Shown: positions 51,640 to 60,039, counted from the stretch's first letter. The stretch: DNA of 64,000 nucleotides from Halogeometricum sp. S3BR5-2 (GCF_031624635.1 NZ_JAMQOQ010000006.1:273636-337635), one strand, 5' to 3'. Notes: generated by a model from the sequence alone, not told the origin. Numbers and translations: made by a program.

Positions 51640-51904
51640 GCTTGTACTCGGTCGCTCGGTAGTAAATAGCCGGGTCTATTTTGTTGCCCGTTCCGGTTGG
51701 ATAGAAATCCGTTCTATTGTGACGAGAGATTGTTGCGGACTTCCGCTTCATGTGCAGACCCCCCACTGCTACTTGCTGGGTTGTATTCTGCAGGCGGTAA
51801 GCTAACTCCTCAACCACTGTCAGTAGCGGTGTGCAAGATACACAGGATGCATCTTGCGTAGTTAGCCCGTGAGATTCAAACCACCCATGCCGGTAGGCGT
51901 CCAA

Positions 51905-52129
51905 TTAAAATCTAATCCAACCTGAGCCGCCGCACTGTGAACAGAGACTGACCCCGTGAGCGCCGCTACCATTACAAGGGCGGCACCTCTCCAGTTGCTC
52001 CCCCTGTCGGAGTTGAAACTTGTGACGCCCTCTACCGCGGCACGCTGGGCACTCACCGATTCCCTCAACCCCAGTTCCCCTGCAATAGCCGCAATCAACT
52101 ACCTCCGCATTTGGCGGTCTCCGTGACAT
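51905..52129 (-). CDS. DnaJ-type zinc-finger mini-protein
   Basis: A 74-residue protein made almost entirely of four CxxCxGxG-like repeats: CGYCRGTG, CPACRGRG, CRPCNGSG and CSQCGGSG. This is the cysteine-rich domain of DnaJ-type cochaperones without a J domain. It should bind two zinc ions and act as a small chaperone-like or disulfide-handling protein. Isolated on the minus strand; the overlapping frame at 51862-52098 is a shadow. Confidence 0.7.
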   Translation of the reverse strand: MSRRPPNAEVVDCGYCRGTGVEGIGECPACRGRGRHKFQLRQGEQLERCRPCNGSGAHGVSLCSQCGGSGWIRF

Positions 52130-52234
52130 TAAGAGTGAATTTCAATTAAAATGTAATAAGTCTACTCCCGCGATATAGGACTCGAAGATTATCAAATCAG
52201 AACACTCCAAATGGAGGTATCGGGTTTGCTAAAT

Positions 52235-52361
52235 TCGCACGCTGTTCTGAGCGATTCAATTATCTCAGACCGGGCGCTGTATCAGTGAGCGATTCGCGCT
52301 CTCTATTCAGCACGGTCTCAGCAAACTATCATCAGCAGAGGGTTTCCGTAGAGATGCTCTG
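52235..52361 (+). repeat. Right-end module of the cargo-element family
   Basis: Contains CTGAGCGATTCAATTATCTC, GAGCGATTCGCGCTCTCTAT and TATTCAGCACGG, then CAAACTATCATCAGCAGAGG, and is an inverted near-copy of 53635-53750. The outer tip (GGTTTCCGTAGAG) is degenerate, so this copy is probably immobile. The MNT-domain gene that follows begins about 45 bases later. Confidence 0.75.
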
Positions 52362-52404
52362 ATACGTATAAAGTTTAAATTCTCCTGTGCGCACTCGGTT
52401 TACA

Positions 52405-53097
52405 ATGGAAACTGGTGCGAACGACAACTCCAGTAATGGAGCTCAAATAGCGATTGATGTTCCTCTTCAAGATAGTCGACTATTCAGAGGAAAAGCCGCT
52501 GACGACATCCTTCTTTATTTAGCCCGACATCATAACGAATCATTCTCAATGACAGGCATCGCTGAAGCAGTCAGCTACACACGACCGACAATTACCAAAG
52601 CAGTCGATTGCCTCTCGAATAACGACCTTGTTGTTGAGGAGCGTGATGGTTCGCGTCGTCTCGTACAAATCAATCGGAACCGATTGACCATCCCAGATAG
52701 TCCCTATCTCCAAATCCCTCAGTCGGAGTTTCATGCGCCGGTAGAGGCGGCGACAGAAGCACTGATAGAGGAACTCAATGGTGTCCTTGCCGTTGTCCTC
52801 TACGGGAGTGTATCCCATGGAGAAGCTGACCGCCGTAGTGATATTGACCTCTGGGTATTAGTGCGTGAAAACAGGATGAGCAATCAGCGGCGGGCGAATC
52901 AAGTCAGGAAGTCCCTTGAAGAGAACACGTTTGACGGCAATCGATATGCCTTCGACATTGATGTTGAGGGTTTGCAAGCCGTGCCGAACTACGTAGAAGA
53001 CCTACGGGAAATCCTCCAGAACAGTATCGTTACCCACCGAACAGGCGGGTTCGACACCGTCTACAGTATGATTTTGCACGGTAGCGTCAATGAGTGA
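52405..53097 (+). CDS. Winged-helix protein fused to an MNT nucleotidyltransferase domain
   Basis: A 230-residue protein. The N-terminal winged helix (about 35-85, ADDILLYLARHHNESFSMTG with TRPTITKAVDCL) is followed by a nucleotidyltransferase domain with YGSVSHGEADRRSDIDLWVL (about 138-157). I start at the ATG at 52405, about 30 bases after a TATAAAGTTTAAA promoter; a GTG lies at 52387. A stop-to-start junction joins it to the small frame at 53098. It would bind its own promoter and modify a partner toxin, by analogy with other MNT proteins. Confidence 0.75.
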   Translation: METGANDNSSNGAQIAIDVPLQDSRLFRGKAADDILLYLARHHNESFSMTGIAEAVSYTRPTITKAVDCLSNNDLVVEERDGSRRLVQINRNRLTIPDSPYLQIPQSEFHAPVEAATEALIEELNGVLAVVLYGSVSHGEADRRSDIDLWVLVRENRMSNQRRANQVRKSLEENTFDGNRYAFDIDVEGLQAVPNYVEDLREILQNSIVTHRTGGFDTVYSMILHGSVNE

Positions 53098-53211
53098 ATG
53101 GTAGTGTCGGATTCGTCCCCAGCTAAACCTCGGCTGGGATTTGACGACTTCAACGAAGAACAACACTTCACCTTCACAAGCCACCCCCATGCTAATTATC
53201 CACGCGGTTGA
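53098..53211 (+). CDS. Short frame in an MNT operon, possibly truncated
   Basis: 37 residues (MVVSDSSPAKPRLGFDDFNE) directly after the upstream stop. The Phe-Asp-Asp-Phe and HFTFTSHPHANYPRG pattern looks like the start of a longer protein, cut by an early stop. I cannot tell whether it is a short real peptide or a shortened gene. Confidence 0.4.
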   Translation: MVVSDSSPAKPRLGFDDFNEEQHFTFTSHPHANYPRG

Positions 53212-53222
53212 TTTCTACTCAA

Positions 53223-53615
53223 ATGGACGTGAACGAGCAGGTCATTTCGGAATGGGTTGACGAGACTACACCGTACGACCGCGTCCGCGAGGTGATGCGT
53301 CGCTCGTACGAACCGCGACCTCTCTCAGACATCGCAGCGACAGCCCACGTCTCTGAGTCAAAGACCGAGGAACATCTCACTAAGATGGAGGAGGAGGGGT
53401 TTATTGACCACGTTGACGAAGACGAGTGGACGCGAAACTGGGAGTCAGTGGTCGACGAGCAGGCTCGTGACATCTTAGACCGCGTTGACGACCGCGAGGT
53501 TCTGCTGGAGCGAGTTCACGAGATGGAGGCGATGGACGAACCAGACGAAACAACGCGGAGAAATCTTGTGTTTGCCCGCGCAGCACTCAATCTTCAACAG
53601 GAGGAGAATAAGTGA
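53223..53615 (+). CDS. Small winged-helix regulator linked to the MNT gene
   Basis: A 130-residue protein (MDVNEQVISEWVDETTPYDR) with LSDIAATAHVSESKTEEHLT as the recognition region and a helical tail. A TTG at 53208 overlapping the previous stop would add five residues. It forms a three-frame unit with the MNT-domain gene, a combination I recall as recurring in haloarchaeal genomes. The next cargo element inserts 20 bases after its stop. Confidence 0.62.
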   Translation: MDVNEQVISEWVDETTPYDRVREVMRRSYEPRPLSDIAATAHVSESKTEEHLTKMEEEGFIDHVDEDEWTRNWESVVDEQARDILDRVDDREVLLERVHEMEAMDEPDETTRRNLVFARAALNLQQEENK

Positions 53616-54090
53616 CCTTGACTCTCGTCCTCACAGCTCTGTTGAAACCCTCTACTGATGATAGTTTGTTGAGACCGTGCTGAATAGAGAGCGCGAATCG
53701 GTCGCTGACACAGCGCCCCCATATGAGAGAATCGAGTCGCTCAGGACATGCGAATAGATTCGCAGTGCTCTGGTAACGTTGTCTGTCCGACACAAGGGGA
53801 ACAAATATAGCTGTAGACTCCAATCTTAGATGTATGGACCCTTTCACCACATTTAATGGTGTGTTCGTCAGGATGGGCCTTTATCTTCTTATCTTCTGGC
53901 CCACAGTTGGATACTACGTCTACTCCGATTCAAAGGAGAGAGGTCTCTCTTCCCCACAGTTTAGAGGAGTCGCGTACGGGTTTCTTGGTATTCTCGGTCT
54001 TCTCGTCTACATGTACCAAAACACACGACGGGGCTCTGTTGAAATCCTATCAGATAGACACGAACGCGTGCTAAATAGTATCTCAGCGAA

Positions 54091-54297
54091 TTACGACGCT
54101 GTCACTTCGTCCCCTCCAAATTCCTCATAGGAATAATACAGAAATGCGACGAGTAGTCCCAGTAGAATTGGAGCCCATGACGGAAGGCTTGGAAGTGGAA
54201 TGAACATAATGAGAAGAACTGCCACCAGCGCAGCTATCAGTCCTAATCCAATCATATTGATGAGTGTCTTCCACGGTACAAGCGTATCTTCGGTCAT
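54091..54297 (-). CDS. Small membrane protein inside the IS (passenger gene)
   Basis: A 68-residue protein (MTEDTLVPWKTLINMIGLGL) with two helices (about 13-33 and 39-56) joined by an IPLPSLPSW turn and an acidic end. It lies between the left terminal repeat and the transposase stop, same strand, about 70 bases after the transposase gene. It resembles the cargo protein at 30293-30478. Its presence explains why the IS is longer than its transposase needs. Confidence 0.65.
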   Translation of the reverse strand: MTEDTLVPWKTLINMIGLGLIAALVAVLLIMFIPLPSLPSWAPILLGLLVAFLYYSYEEFGGDEVTAS

Positions 54298-54366
54298 TGT
54301 TTAGCCATTATCGCCGCTTCATATGAGCCTTCTGCGAGTTGCAGTAGTCACACTCCGATAGTCGCG

Positions 54367-55194
54367 CTATGATGCGAGGGCCTTGTCGAGGTTGTGAACC
54401 AAACAGACGAGAGTAATCTCACGGAACTGCTTCCACCAGCGCCGTGAGCGGACGAATGCGCCATATTTGCGTTTGAGGCGAGAATTTACGGTCTCGTTTT
54501 GACTCCGCTGACCGTAGAGGTCGGCGTCAAGTCGAGCGTTCCACGCCCTATGGAGTGATGAAAACTCGCGGTGCTTAATTAGCGGACGAACACCAGTCTC
54601 ACGGGCTAATGCGCGAATCTTCTGGTCGTCGTATCCCTTGTCGCCGAGGAGAATCGCTACGTCACCAGTATTCCTCTTGAGGAGCGATGGTGCGATTTGC
54701 GAGTCGTGTTTTCGTGTCGTTGTCACGTGTACGTCGAGAATCGCGTTCGACCTCGTATCTACGAGAAGCGTTACTTTCAACTGCTGAATCGTCAACTTCG
54801 TTCGCTTCGTATAGTGCTTCGAGGCGTGACTACGGTCAAAGCCAGAGGCATCGATACCGACGACACCGTTGGTCGGGAGGAGGGTAACCGAGAGGTTGAG
54901 AAGCACACGCCAAACCGCCATATCGAGCCGGTTAAACGCCTTACATAACGTCGAAGGAGACGGGAGTTCCTCAAGGTCAAGGGCGCTCCGAATGCGAGGC
55001 ATCTCGATAAGTTCGTCAAGGAGCGTCCGGTACGTCGTATTCTTCCGCATCTTGAGACAGAGCAAGACGATGTGCTGGTGGAGTGTGTACCGGCGTTTCG
55101 AGAACTTCGACGAGTAGCGGGCAACAGCTCGCCGAGCCAAGTGATACGCCTGCTCAACGAACCGAAGCAACTGCGACTTTGGGAGGGCCTGCAT
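54367..55194 (-). CDS. IS5-family (ISH1 group) transposase
   Basis: A 275-residue DDE transposase, MQALPKSQLLRFVEQAYHLA. Catalytic elements: Asp in GVVGIDASGF, Asp in ILLGDKGYDDQK and Glu in QNETVNSRLKRKYG. No frameshift or early stop is seen and the terminal repeats are intact, so it should be active. It could also act on the transposase-less elements at 30163, 53635 and 60153, which share similar ends; that is inference. Confidence 0.9.
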   Translation of the reverse strand: MQALPKSQLLRFVEQAYHLARRAVARYSSKFSKRRYTLHQHIVLLCLKMRKNTTYRTLLDELIEMPRIRSALDLEELPSPSTLCKAFNRLDMAVWRVLLNLSVTLLPTNGVVGIDASGFDRSHASKHYTKRTKLTIQQLKVTLLVDTRSNAILDVHVTTTRKHDSQIAPSLLKRNTGDVAILLGDKGYDDQKIRALARETGVRPLIKHREFSSLHRAWNARLDADLYGQRSQNETVNSRLKRKYGAFVRSRRWWKQFREITLVCLVHNLDKALAS

Positions 55195-55344
55195 CCGGTC
55201 AGACTACCGGGCGAACCTGTAACCCTCCGAGGATTTCAACAGAGCCCACGACGGGACTCTAATTCAACATAGTATGGGTCCTTGAATAGAACTCGCTCCG
55301 ATTAGCAGCGCCTTCATATCGTTAGCTGGGCACGCGCTACTCTG

Positions 55345-55452
55345 CAGTTAGTTCCGCGTGAGTGAGACGGAATAAACGAGTCCTCTGTGCTGAATACACC
55401 CTCTATATTCAGCACACAACTCTTGTCCGTATCTGAGGGATTCAACAGAGCC
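55345..55452 (-). repeat. Left-end module of the split cargo element
   Basis: The inverse of the left end of the element at 60153. Shared pieces include GCAGTTAGTTC, GGAATAAACGA, GTGCTGAATACA, GTCCGTAT and the end GATTCAACAGAGCC. No gene is supported between 55273 and 55605, of which this is the main content. Confidence 0.75.
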
Positions 55453-55605
55453 ATCCTCAAAATTCTCGCGCTCAATCCAACTCTATAGATTCGTGCCGCG
55501 GCCTGTCTTTGGAAGCGCCAGACTAGTTGTGTGGCGTGAGCTCTACATCAATAACGGATTCCCTCTGTCGTCGATATTTTGGGTGGGGAGTTCGTCCTCT
55601 CCAGT

Positions 55606-55800
55606 ATGGATAATAGGGGACCAATCTCTATGCTCATCGTTGCTACTGCCGCTCTCACGGCCAGTCTGAGTCTCTCTGCTATGTCTGGTGCCTTGACTGG
55701 CAAACTCGTGACAGCCATTACTCTGTTTGCTATGTCTGTGTCTCTCGGGCTGCTGTTGTTCCAGTCATTCGGTTCCCGGGAGCAGAATCCACTTGCTTAG
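55606..55800 (+). CDS. Small membrane protein
   Basis: A 64-residue protein (MDNRGPISMLIVATAALTAS) with two helices (about 8-26, 32-54) and a short polar tail (GSREQNPLA). An upstream TTG could extend it by nine residues. It lies just outside the right end of the split cargo element and is the same size class as the cargo proteins, but is not flanked by their modules on both sides. Confidence 0.5.
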   Translation: MDNRGPISMLIVATAALTASLSLSAMSGALTGKLVTAITLFAMSVSLGLLLFQSFGSREQNPLA

Positions 55801-55860
55801 ACCACGGTCACCGTGCTGGGTGTCAAACTGTGGTACCAGCGGGAGCGCCACTAATGAGAA

Positions 55861-56067
55861 CTAGTTTTCTCCTCCGAACCAGCGTCGGAGTATCTGGAAG
55901 AGAGAATACCGCCACGGTCGGACTGTATTTGACCGAACGTTGGCGTCTTCGGTTGTCGCCTCCACACGGTCGTCCGAGTCCATATTAGTTTCTTGAGTCG
56001 CACACCAATAATCGTATTTGTCATCGTAGCATCCAGAGATGTTGAACCGGTAGAGAGACCAGTCCAT
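55861..56067 (-). CDS. Possible small acidic protein
   Basis: A 68-residue frame starting MDWSLYRFNISGCYDDKYDY and ending in SLFQILRRWFGGEN. A TATA-like CATATAATC on the minus strand near 56125 would suit it. The evidence is thin and the frame extends upstream across the promoter of the next gene, so it may be non-coding. Confidence 0.3.
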   Translation of the reverse strand: MDWSLYRFNISGCYDDKYDYWCATQETNMDSDDRVEATTEDANVRSNTVRPWRYSLFQILRRWFGGEN

Positions 56068-56233
56068 AACGTGTGACTTCTCTTCTAGACGGGGGTGCCC
56101 CCACAGAGGGAAGTCGAGGAGCTGATTATATGCTGTTCTATACTGCGTCTCTATGTTGGCGGTGCAAGGTACCAGACATACCACGCACAATGGTGCGGAC
56201 AATATCTTTGCAGTTGTTCATCGATTGAAAATT

Positions 56234-56848
56234 ATGAAGGCGAATAAGACAAACGTCCCATCTGACCCATCCAAATTGACGGCCTCTGATTACGATAGTG
56301 CCTCGGTAGCAATTCTTCAGGTACTCAACCGTCGTCGCCAAGCGAACTCTGCTGTCATTCGACGTGAAACGGGTCTACCGAAACACAAGGTCGAACAGAG
56401 AATTCGCTCAGATGGCATTCTCGTACGAGCCGGGCTTGTGGAACTCGCAGGATATGATGAGACGACTGCTTACGCCAACCCACCGAAAATCATGCGGCTA
56501 ACTCAATACGCCCATGATGCAATCTATCACGGGTTCTTCGACGACGACAAAGACGAAACTGCACAGGTTGTTCTTGACGAAGAGCAGTTCAATGATTTCG
56601 CAGAATCACTGTCTGCTCTCAGAGGGCAACTAGAAGAGCTCAGAGGTGAGATTGAAGACATTGCTAATAAGTATCAGAGGATGTCCGATTTCGTGCTAGA
56701 GGACATCTATTACGAGGTCGCAACGCTTCGCTATCTTCTGCACGAATGCGACGTACCGAAGGAGGTAATGGAAACAAAGCGAGCCGAGTTTCGAGAAAAG
56801 TCACGCGCTGGCGTAGACCTCACGCAAGATTTCTACGAGGATACCTGA
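56234..56848 (+). CDS. Winged-helix protein with coiled coil
   Basis: A 204-residue protein (MKANKTNVPSDPSKLTASDY). The first about 100 residues form a winged helix (SVAILQVLNRRRQANSAVIR with LPKHKVEQRIRSDGILVRAG). Residues about 115-160 form a coiled coil (LSALRGQLEELRGEIEDIAN). I start at 56234; an ATG 27 codons earlier is in frame but that part is unlike protein. Typical of proviral or plasmid regulators; target unknown. Confidence 0.65.
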   Translation: MKANKTNVPSDPSKLTASDYDSASVAILQVLNRRRQANSAVIRRETGLPKHKVEQRIRSDGILVRAGLVELAGYDETTAYANPPKIMRLTQYAHDAIYHGFFDDDKDETAQVVLDEEQFNDFAESLSALRGQLEELRGEIEDIANKYQRMSDFVLEDIYYEVATLRYLLHECDVPKEVMETKRAEFREKSRAGVDLTQDFYEDT

Positions 56849-57326
56849 GAAGTATCCGGTGCTCTCTCGAATCTGTATCTGCCGGTTTGATTCAGTTACT
56901 ACTACACATTACGACGTTCGCGACACATCGAACAGAATTCGCCTACCCCATCAATTGACTCCCGATAATAGGATTTCTGAGTGAATCATCTATTAGTCGT
57001 TGAGCATCCCGAGTCCATGCTTGACCCTATTGAAACCCTTTTTGATGCTTTGTTGTGGGAGTGCTGATTATGGAGTGCGGGTGAAGTTTGGAAGTCTAGA
57101 TGGTTGTGGTATGGTTGTCCCTGATAGAGTGAAGCTCGTAGTTAACCGCATTGCCAAGATTACCCAGAACCGCTCAATTACTCGTTAAGAGTGCTTAATT
57201 CGTGCGATGAGCTTCGTGATTCTGCTTGTAACTATACTGACAACCTCTTATCGGGATATATCGGACATCCGCCACACTCACTCGGTTTGGGGTGACGGGG
57301 TGGTGAGGGTCCGAATCTGAAAACAC
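56849..57326. other. Non-coding stretch with a cargo-element end remnant
   Basis: About 478 bases without a supported gene. At 57022-57085 is a worn inverted copy of the right-end module (CTATTGAAACCCT, TTTGTTG, GTGCTGATTA). A TATA-like GATATATCGG near 57256 may serve the Tat-protein gene at 57327. Confidence 0.5.
57022..57085 (-). repeat. Degenerate right-end module of the cargo-element family
   Basis: CTATTGAAACCCTTTTTGAT and TTTGTTGTGGGAGTGCTGAT correspond to the 53635-53700 copy with several substitutions. No partner end could be found, so it is an old remnant. Confidence 0.5.
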
Positions 57327-58358
57327 ATGGAACGACGAACTTTCATCAAAGGAATCGGTGCGGCTGGAATCGCAACTGCAGGTATCGGTGTTGGGTCGCT
57401 CTCCGCGAGCGCGGCTACGTCTGAGCTCACTATCGACAGCGACGACGCGGGTGTCGTCCCCAACGACACGGGTAACATCTCGAACGTCTTCATCAAGCCG
57501 AAGCTGCGCGTTACGTGGGACGGCTTCGACCAGTCTGTCGATAAACTGCGTGTCCTCGTCGAAGCACGTCTCGAACAGGGACCGGGCGGTGTAGTCCACC
57601 CCGACTGGGAAGCTGGGATAGATGGCCTGCGGCAGGATATCTACGACGCACTCGGGAACGACTACGGTGGCTACCCGCTTCTCGACGACAGCTATGTCCC
57701 CGTGTTCCGAGAGACGCCGTGGCTGTTCAACAACGAGTACTACCCCGAGACGCTCACGGACTCTGGGACGCACGGTACGTACCCCAACAACGGGAGGGCC
57801 CCCGTGTACAGTCGGGCGTCGGAACTGACGAATCGGAGCGGCGACTACTTCAAGGGTACGTCCGTCCCCGACTCGGAGATTCCGCCCATTATGCTGTTCT
57901 CCGACGACCACGGACGACCCGAGTACGAAACTCTACCCGACGGAGACGTAACCGAGAACCCCGGACAGTACCTCAGCGGCATCAGCGTCAGCGGTGGTGG
58001 GAACTTCCTGAACGGCACCTACGGTCCTGCTGGAGGCACATCGCTCCTTGACAGCAGCGACGACGGGAGTACAGTGGAGTCGCACATCGGTCTGCGATTT
58101 ACGGTGTCGCTCCGCCACAACGACGACAGCGTGAACGCCGACCCGCTCGCGATGAACGGCGAGGACGGCTACCCGTTCTACGATGCGAATGGCGACCCGA
58201 CCACGTGGCCCGAAGAGAATGTCGGATACGCCGGACTCCAGCGTATCGCCAACGACCATCCGGCGGTGCTGATGGAAAAAACGCAGGTCACGGTCAGCGC
58301 GGCGAACGAAGGCGCGACGGCAACCGGTACGGGCGTCCTCGGGGCAGACGCGAACTGA
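57327..58358 (+). CDS. Tat-exported protein, function unknown
   Basis: A 343-residue protein with a twin-arginine signal (MERRTFIKGIGAAGIATAGI, cleavage near SASA-ATS) and no lipobox. The mature part is beta-rich, acidic, with several Asp/Gly-rich turns and DDHGRPEYETLPDGDVTENP in the middle, like a folded extracellular domain. The gene is distinctly more GC-rich than its neighbours, so it was probably acquired separately. I do not recognise a family; a surface or virion-associated protein is a possibility only. Confidence 0.65.
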   Translation: MERRTFIKGIGAAGIATAGIGVGSLSASAATSELTIDSDDAGVVPNDTGNISNVFIKPKLRVTWDGFDQSVDKLRVLVEARLEQGPGGVVHPDWEAGIDGLRQDIYDALGNDYGGYPLLDDSYVPVFRETPWLFNNEYYPETLTDSGTHGTYPNNGRAPVYSRASELTNRSGDYFKGTSVPDSEIPPIMLFSDDHGRPEYETLPDGDVTENPGQYLSGISVSGGGNFLNGTYGPAGGTSLLDSSDDGSTVESHIGLRFTVSLRHNDDSVNADPLAMNGEDGYPFYDANGDPTTWPEENVGYAGLQRIANDHPAVLMEKTQVTVSAANEGATATGTGVLGADAN

Positions 58359-58622
58359 ACTAACCGGGCTCAATTTTTCGGCAGCCTACGGTCAAACGGT
58401 CTACTTGCTGAGTAGCTGCATAGTACAACCGCGAGAATTTGACTTCGTACCTCGAACAAGCACGAGTGGCCTGCCGTAGCCACTGTTGACTGGCTTCCTG
58501 TCAGATAATACAAAGAGCTAAGCTCAGACGTTTACTCCAGTTGGAGTCTGTAGACACCAGACAGAGGTCGGAGTGAGCAGAATACTTATCATACAGAGAT
58601 ACAGTTAGGAACAAAGATAAAT

Positions 58623-59156
58623 ATGCACTACTGCGCCGATGGGTCCCCAATTGTTCCGTCTCACCGGCGTGAGGCTCTCACTGACCTCGTCCAAGATGTG
58701 GTCAACCGCATTCCTTCAGACAGCTATGAAGAGTCAGGAGTCCCCGCACCATTCATTCACGAGACTAGTCCCTCTACTATCGTTGCCGAATGCCTCCCTT
58801 TCTGTACAGGAGAGCCTAGAACAGATGCGGTATACGTGCTGGAGTGTCTCAAGAATTCATCGTACAGGCAGACTGCGTTGAACTACCTCGGACGAGTTGG
58901 CAAGCCTTGGGAGGGCCACGTGGATGAGGCGAACAGGCTCATCTACGTCGGAATGACGGTCAACCTACTGAATCGTCTCAATCAGCATCTGAACTCACCC
59001 GGTAACGCGGGAGCACATTTCACGACGGTCTTCCGCCCTGTACGGTTGCTTGACGTATCGTGGTGGCCATCATTCCAAGAAGCGATGAGAGCTGAGAAAG
59101 AAGTTGCAAACCAACTACGAGATAGATTCCCAAACGACTACGTTTACCAGCTGTAG
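58623..59156 (+). CDS. GIY-YIG-like nuclease domain protein
   Basis: A 177-residue protein. The C-terminal half shows AVYVLEC (about 69-75), then LIYVGMT (106-112) with Arg118 after VNLLNRL, and Glu158/Glu160 in EAMRAEKEV near the end, matching the GIY-YIG fold (strand with (G/V)-x-Y, strand YVG, catalytic Arg and Glu). A GIY-YIG nuclease would cut DNA with one metal ion. The N-terminal 65 residues are unique. A TATA-like GAATACTTATC near 58580 precedes it. Confidence 0.65.
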   Translation: MHYCADGSPIVPSHRREALTDLVQDVVNRIPSDSYEESGVPAPFIHETSPSTIVAECLPFCTGEPRTDAVYVLECLKNSSYRQTALNYLGRVGKPWEGHVDEANRLIYVGMTVNLLNRLNQHLNSPGNAGAHFTTVFRPVRLLDVSWWPSFQEAMRAEKEVANQLRDRFPNDYVYQL

Positions 59157-59439
59157 GCTTGAGACAGCAGAAATTCTATTCGAACCAGACAACTCGGCAA
59201 GGGTCACGGTGGGAGAACTCTATGCACGCATTATCGGTGCCACTCTGGAGAACAGCTCCTACACACTAACATCAGTATGCAACCAGCCTCGCACTGGGAC
59301 GCTCGTCGAAGGGTACGTTGACCCTGAAAACATCTTAATGCCATTCCTGAGGGAAGTTGTTCCAAGAAATACGCGTTGAAGCCTGTTCAAGCTTTGAGTT
59401 CGTCGGAAGACTACCGACGTACGCGTTTCGCGAACTATC

Positions 59440-60039
59440 TCAGTTCACAACGTGGTACGGTGCTTTATCAAGCGCTCGCTCATGCACGTCGACCTCGAAC
59501 AAAACGTCTCTGAATAGCGGGTCAACGTCCCGTACCACAGCCACAATTGGCTCAATTGCCTGTGTGACTGCAATCCCTTCTACCGTCGAAACACCGAGTT
59601 TCTCTGCCGCTCCCCGGCGCGTCAGGTCACCTTTGAGATAATCGACAGTCGCTTGGACAGCCGGAATGAGAGCTGCTCGTCCGTGACGGTCGGTATAGCG
59701 ACCGAGGTCATCATCGACGTTCGTTGCGCCGTAGGCCGCGATAACGACTGGCCCAATCTCGATAGTAGCCTCTATAGTCCAACTGCCGCTTACAGTAGAT
59801 ACAGTCCACTCGCCCTCTGTCTGCTCAGCAAGACCAATCTCGAACAGTGTGGTCGCGCAACTGCGAGTAGTGTTCTCTGAGAGCTCTAATCTCTCTTGTG
59901 AAGCAGCGAGTGTCGTTGGCGAGTTAATCAGCAAGTCAGTATACAAGCGAGGGAGGTCGGACTTGCTTAGCAACTCTCCAACGGCAAAGAAGCCCTGAGC
60001 AGTATTCATGAACTGTGGAGTATTCGAGGCGTTTTGCAT
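59440..60039 (-). CDS. Winged-helix regulator with C-terminal sensor domain
   Basis: A 199-residue protein (MQNASNTPQFMNTAQGFFAV). The N-terminal part (about 12-80) is a winged helix with LPRLYTDLLINSPTTLAASQ. The C-terminal about 95 residues (GPVVIAAYGATNVDDDLGRY ... ACP-like end EVDVHERALDKAPYHVVN) form an alpha/beta domain. A decayed copy lacking the winged-helix half is at 62265-62726. Isolated gene. Confidence 0.68.
   Translation of the reverse strand: MQNASNTPQFMNTAQGFFAVGELLSKSDLPRLYTDLLINSPTTLAASQERLELSENTTRSCATTLFEIGLAEQTEGEWTVSTVSGSWTIEATIEIGPVVIAAYGATNVDDDLGRYTDRHGRAALIPAVQATVDYLKGDLTRRGAAEKLGVSTVEGIAVTQAIEPIVAVVRDVDPLFRDVLFEVDVHERALDKAPYHVVN

Larger units (their letters stand above)
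54032..55246 (-). mobile_element. IS5-family (ISH1-like) insertion sequence, complete
   Basis: A 1215-base element with 17-base perfect terminal inverted repeats (GGCTCTGTTGAAATCCT at 54032-54048 and its inverse at 55230-55246) and a perfect 8-base target duplication CACGACGG (54024-54031 and 55247-55254). It carries the transposase (54367-55194) and a small membrane-protein gene (54091-54297). The clean duplication and intact transposase show a recent insertion. Its ends are related to those of the transposase-less cargo elements nearby. Confidence 0.92.
53834..55272 (+). pseudogene. Small membrane-protein gene interrupted by the IS5-type element
   Basis: Codons 1-66 (53834-54031) encode MDPFTTFNGVFVRMGLYLLI and a second hydrophobic segment near 48-60. 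The IS follows after CGA CGG. Removing the IS and one 8-base duplicate joins the frame to GAC TCT AAT TCA ACA TAG (55255-55272), restoring a 71-residue protein. In its present state reading continues into the IS to 54130, replacing the last five residues with about 32 foreign ones. A functional fusion is possible. Confidence 0.75.
53635..55452. mobile_element. Cargo element with ISH1-like ends, split by an IS5-type insertion
   Basis: The ends are AGCTCTGTTGAAACCCT (53635-53651) and AGGGATTCAACAGAGCC (55436-55452). The flanks GTCCTCAC (53627-53634) and ATCCTCAA (55453-55460) match at six of eight positions in register, as expected of a decayed 8-base target duplication. The right-end module is at the left side and the left-end module at the right side, so the element is inverted relative to the one at 60153. 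Without the inner IS it is about 595 bases and holds one small membrane-protein gene. Confidence 0.7.

Noticed and set aside
51862..52098. 78-codon minus-strand frame overlapping the zinc-finger gene
   Set aside because: Overlapping shadow; the CxxCxGxG frame is clearly the coding one.
54687..55117. Plus-strand frames inside the IS
   Set aside because: Antisense to the transposase gene with its DDE motifs.
59104..59379. 91-codon plus-strand frame after the GIY-YIG gene
   Set aside because: Overlaps the end of that gene by over 50 bases, has no convincing start or motif; could be a gene fragment but not supported.
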